Assembly: GCA_019689615.1 (NCBI GenBank)
Contig: JADGHD010000041.1
Coordinates: 1 to 15,796 of the forward strand
DNA length: 15,796 nt
Reading direction: 5' to 3'
From: Frankia sp.
GTDB taxonomy: Bacteria; Actinomycetota; Actinomycetes; Frankiales; Frankiaceae
Part shown: positions 13,517-15,796 of the stretch, in pieces
How the letters are laid out: every line of letters begins with the position of its first letter
How positions within the stretch are numbered: the first letter of the stretch is position 1
Position numbers and translations under genes: made by a program
The notes under the pieces: generated by a model
Seen by the model: only the letters and a program-made list of their open reading frames with translations
What the model was told of the DNA's origin: nothing
Databases searched by the model: none

Positions 13517-14479
13517 GTGAGCACGCTGCCGCCGCGGGTCGTCGTGGCCTACCGCCGCTCGGAGTACACCGAGCTGGTCGACCGGCACGGCACGGCTGGC
13601 CAGGCCGCCTACTTCCTGGCCAGCCGTGGCCGGGACCTGGCCGAGGTGGCCAGCCGGCACGAGCGCGAGCTGGCCGCCCGGCGCGCCGTCGCCGCGGCCG
13701 TCCCGGACGGCTGGCGCCACGGCGAGGTCGAGCGCGCCGACCTCGACCGGTTCCTGTTCGGCCCGGAGGACATCGTGGTCTGCGTCGGCCAGGACGGCCT
13801 GGTCGCCAACGTGGCCAAGTACGTCGACGCGCAGCCGGTCGTCGGGATCAACCCGGAGCCCGAGCGCAACCAGGGTGTGCTGGTCCGCAACGCGCCGCGG
13901 CACGCCCGCCTGCTGCTCGAGGCGGCCGAGGGGCTGCTCCCGGACGCGCCGGTCGTCCGCGGCCGGATCAGCCTGGCCTCCCGGCTGCTGACGATGGCCG
14001 AGGCGGTCACCGACGACGGCCAGCGGCTGCTCGCGCTCAACGAGGTGTTCATCGGCGACGCCAGCCACCAGACCGCGCGCTACGTGCTGACGGTTCCCGC
14101 CGGGGCGGCGGGGGGTGGTGGCGCGGCGCCCGCCGCGATGGTCGGCGAGCGGCAGGCGTCGTCCGGCGTGCTGGTCGGGACGGGTACCGGGGCGACCGGC
14201 TGGTGCCGCTCGGTGTGGGAGCAGCGGCGCAGCTCGCTGGGGCTGCCCGACCCGGCCGACCCCTGCCTGGTGTGGTTCGTCCGCGAGGCCTGGCCGTCGC
14301 CGGCCACCGGCACGACGTACACGGAGGGCGTGCTCACCGGTGCCGACCGGCTGGAGCTGACGGTGGAGTCCGAGCGGATGGTCGTGTTCAGCGACGGCAT
14401 CGAGTCCGACGCCATCCGGCTGGCCTGGGGCCAGCGGCTCACGGTGGGCGTCGCCGAGCGGCGGATCCGGCTGCTCTGA
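13517..14479 (+). CDS. Divergent NAD kinase-fold protein
   Basis: A 320-residue protein resembling ATP-NAD kinase. The GGDGT motif is represented by VVCVGQDGLVANVAK (87-101). Gly91, Asp93 and Gly94 are kept, but the second Gly is Gln92 and the Thr is Leu95. VVGINPEPERNQGVLV (108-123) matches the 'GIN.G..GFL' region. LNEVFIGDASHQTARY (174-189) matches the conserved NE loop. ASSGVLVGTGTGATGW (214-229) matches the 'STPTGSTAY' region, and FSDGIESDAI (291-300) the C-terminal domain. A Gly/Ala loop at 195-208 is inserted. The start is GTG at 13517 with GGAGAGG 7 bases before it; the same frame is open far upstream but there it only mirrors the SPFH gene. Actinomycetes have a separate canonical NAD kinase, so this may act on another substrate or be regulatory. 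Confidence 0.85.
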   Translation: MSTLPPRVVVAYRRSEYTELVDRHGTAGQAAYFLASRGRDLAEVASRHERELAARRAVAAAVPDGWRHGEVERADLDRFLFGPEDIVVCVGQDGLVANVAKYVDAQPVVGINPEPERNQGVLVRNAPRHARLLLEAAEGLLPDAPVVRGRISLASRLLTMAEAVTDDGQRLLALNEVFIGDASHQTARYVLTVPAGAAGGGGAAPAAMVGERQASSGVLVGTGTGATGWCRSVWEQRRSSLGLPDPADPCLVWFVREAWPSPATGTTYTEGVLTGADRLELTVESERMVVFSDGIESDAIRLAWGQRLTVGVAERRIRLL

Positions 14480-14631
14480 TGGCCCGGGGGCGGGGCGACG
14501 GCCACAGTGCGCGTCCCGCGGGTCTTCGGCCGCGCCGGATCGTGGAGGCCGACGAGACGCGCACCAGGGTCCCGGCCGGCGCGAGGCGACGCGTGCGCTG
14601 GTGGCACGGGCTCGCGCCGGCGGGATCACAT

Positions 14632-14663
14632 CACTACTGCGTTACCGCACTACTGCGTTACCG
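14632..14663. repeat. Perfect 16-bp tandem repeat
   Basis: CACTACTGCGTTACCG occurs at 14632-14647 and again immediately at 14648-14663. It lies between the NAD-kinase-like stop (14479) and the small minus-strand gene, 15 bases downstream of the latter's stop. The 8-mer TGCGTTAC is shared with the 37-bp repeat at 6159-6232. I find no clear terminator in 14480-14631. Confidence 0.85.
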
Positions 14664-14678
14664 CGTCGCGCGGCCAGC

Positions 14679-14837
14679 TCAGCTCTGGAAGCGCTCGATG
14701 GCCTTGCGGACGCGGGAGTTGGCCTGCGCAAAGGTGATCTTACCGTCGACGTAGGCGGACAGCGCGGCGCGGCGGACGCGCTCGGCGCGCGGGTCATCGA
14801 GCGGGGTGTTAAGCAGGTTTGTCGTGGCAGTGGCCAC
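14679..14837 (-). CDS. Small uncharacterised helical protein (52 aa)
   Basis: Reading the minus strand from GTG at 14837 gives 52 residues, starting MATATTNLLNTPLDDPRAER and ending VRKAIERFQS, with TGA at 14681-14679. GGAGG (complement of 14846-14850) lies 8 bases before the start. Almost every third codon position is G or C, as in the confident genes, and the gene is flanked by noncoding DNA, so I regard it as real. The sequence predicts two or three helices: 15-30 (DPRAERVRRAALSAYV), a DGKIT turn, then 36-51. The 'xxYVDGKITFxQAxxRV' pattern recalls short helical domains such as DUF1707 or the VbhA-type antitoxin family, but the antitoxin's (S/T)xxxE(G/N) inhibitory motif is absent. Function unknown. 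The start codon lies within a perfect inverted repeat (14824-14837). Confidence 0.7.
   Translation of the reverse strand: MATATTNLLNTPLDDPRAERVRRAALSAYVDGKITFAQANSRVRKAIERFQS
14824..14837 (-). promoter_or_regulatory. Hairpin covering the start codon of the small gene
   Basis: GTGGC (14824-14828), four bases, GCCAC (14833-14837). On the minus-strand mRNA the GUG start codon is the first three bases of the stem, so initiation could be limited by folding. The Shine-Dalgarno lies outside the stem. Confidence 0.4.
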
Positions 14838-15796
14838 GGCGATCACCTCCCAGGTACCGGGACAGGAATGGGAACGAAAGGCCTGCGGCCCGGCGGCGTC
14901 AGCACGCTGCCGGGGGAACGCCGGGGCCGACGGGCCCCGCGGTGCGCGTCGTCGCCCTGTAGTGGAATGCCGGAACGGTCCGCCCGGCCGCTAGGAAGGG
15001 GGCGCGGCCAGCGGACCCATCGTGGGTGCGGCACACCGACCCGGGCCAGGCCCCGCGGCGGTGCGGGGAGCGCCGATGCGGTGGCTCTCCAGAGGCGATC
15101 CAGCACATACCCCCGAGGTGGACGGGGGCAACGAGCTCGCCGGCCACGCGGGCAGCCGCCAGGCACGACCGGCGTCCAGCCGCGGCCTCGTTGCCGCGGG
15201 GTTCCGTCCGGTGGCGATCACGGCTTCGGCTCCTGTCATGGCGGCGGGCTCGGCCCGCGTCCGCTACACCTCTGGCGTCGGCGCGGGCTGCCCACGATCG
15301 CCCGCGCCGCGCCGGTCACTCAGCGTCCCCGGCCACCGGACCCCTCGCTCCTTACCGAGGCGGTCCAGCGGCCGGTTGGCAGCACAGACCGGCACAACCC
15401 AGGCGAACGCCATATCAACGCAGCCCGACCGAACGTCTACAAGAGTGCGCGACGCTGGCCGGTCATGCAAGAGCCAAATGGGCCGTGTCGGGACGTTCGG
15501 CGCCGCTACTTCGTTCCCGGCCGGACAACACCGTTCCGACAACACCGGCGCAGGCACCATGCTCATGCATCCGTATCGCGCACCTGATCCTGCAACTGGT
15601 CGTGCACGTCGGCAGGCGCGACCTACCAGGATACGGCGCGGGTGGCGGATTGGCTAAGCCGAAAGGCCAAGACGGGCGCGAGCCCGGCCCAGCGGCCTGG
15701 CCATGACGCCAAGCTGGCCCCCGTGCGGATGCGTGCTGCCGCCCGAGGCGGCGGGCGTCGTGGCCCGGTGGTGCCGGCGCGGGCGCCGTCCGGGGT
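14838..15796. other. About 960 bases without a confident gene
   Basis: Open frames in this stretch lack ribosome sites and the GC-rich third positions seen elsewhere, and base composition falls toward 15400-15560. Visible elements are a hairpin CCCCCG (15110-15115)/CGGGGG (15123-15128) with a 7-base loop and a 10-bp direct repeat GACAACACCG at 15524-15533 and 15538-15547. A plus-strand frame from 15588 to the window end, containing YQDTARVADWLSRKAK, stays open but has no upstream start. It could be a gene beginning near 15642 (GTG), a remnant, or chance. The promoter of the small minus-strand gene must lie here. Confidence 0.45.

Noticed and set aside
14479..14754. Frame starting ATG in TGATG at the end of the NAD-kinase-like gene
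   Set aside because: The stop/start overlap looks like coupling, but the frame runs through the 16-bp tandem repeat and antisense to the better supported small gene, with Arg-rich shadow composition.
1..15796. tRNA, rRNA, CRISPR array, transposase, integrase or prophage genes
   Set aside because: I looked for T-arm consensus, evenly spaced repeats and mobile-element motifs and found none; the tandem repeats seen have only two units each.

Overview
The window is chromosomal DNA from a very GC-rich actinomycete. GTG starts are common, third codon positions are almost all G or C, and gene types such as the DUF574 methyltransferase, lysC-asd and CYTH-CHAD are typical of that group. The sequence style suggests Frankia or a close relative, but this is inference; no 16S rRNA or other marker is present. 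I see no rRNA, tRNA, CRISPR array, transposase, integrase or phage gene, so this looks like a stable region of mostly housekeeping and signalling genes.

Layout. (1) Bases 1-2289: the C-terminal part of a class I methyltransferase (+) converges on a TerD-type calcium-binding stress protein (-) across a clear bidirectional hairpin. Upstream of terD on the same strand is a DUF574 SAM-dependent methyltransferase. (2) 2290-5120: a divergent intergenic region, then the first two genes of the aspartate pathway, lysC and asd. lysC carries an internal Shine-Dalgarno and GTG at codon 250 that should also give a separate beta subunit. (3) 5121-6064: a noncoding stretch of about 680 bases with an in-frame repeat of the asd tail and a structured leader, then a cold-shock protein gene with a textbook intrinsic terminator. 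(4) 6159-10285: a 37-bp tandem repeat of hairpins, then three minus-strand genes: an aldo/keto reductase, a CYTH-CHAD protein (probable polyphosphate/triphosphate binding) and a CPBP intramembrane protease. (5) 10390-12128: a BlaI/MecI repressor and an M56 (BlaR1-like) membrane protease overlapping by ATGA, divergent from the CPBP gene. (6) 12366-14479: an SPFH/band-7 coiled-coil protein followed by a divergent NAD-kinase-fold protein, a probable two-gene operon. (7) 14480-15796: a 16-bp tandem repeat, a 52-codon minus-strand gene that is easy to miss, and about 960 bases with no convincing gene.

How the genes work together. LysC and Asd make aspartate semialdehyde from aspartate for lysine/diaminopimelate, threonine and methionine. 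BlaI and M56 should form a protease-relieved repressor circuit that probably controls their own operon and possibly the divergent CPBP protease. The SPFH and NAD-kinase-like proteins are probably made together, and their pairing is the least explained part of the window. The best candidates for new biology are that pair, the Cys-rich insert in the M56 protease, the small minus-strand gene with its start codon inside a hairpin, and the several tandem hairpin repeats.
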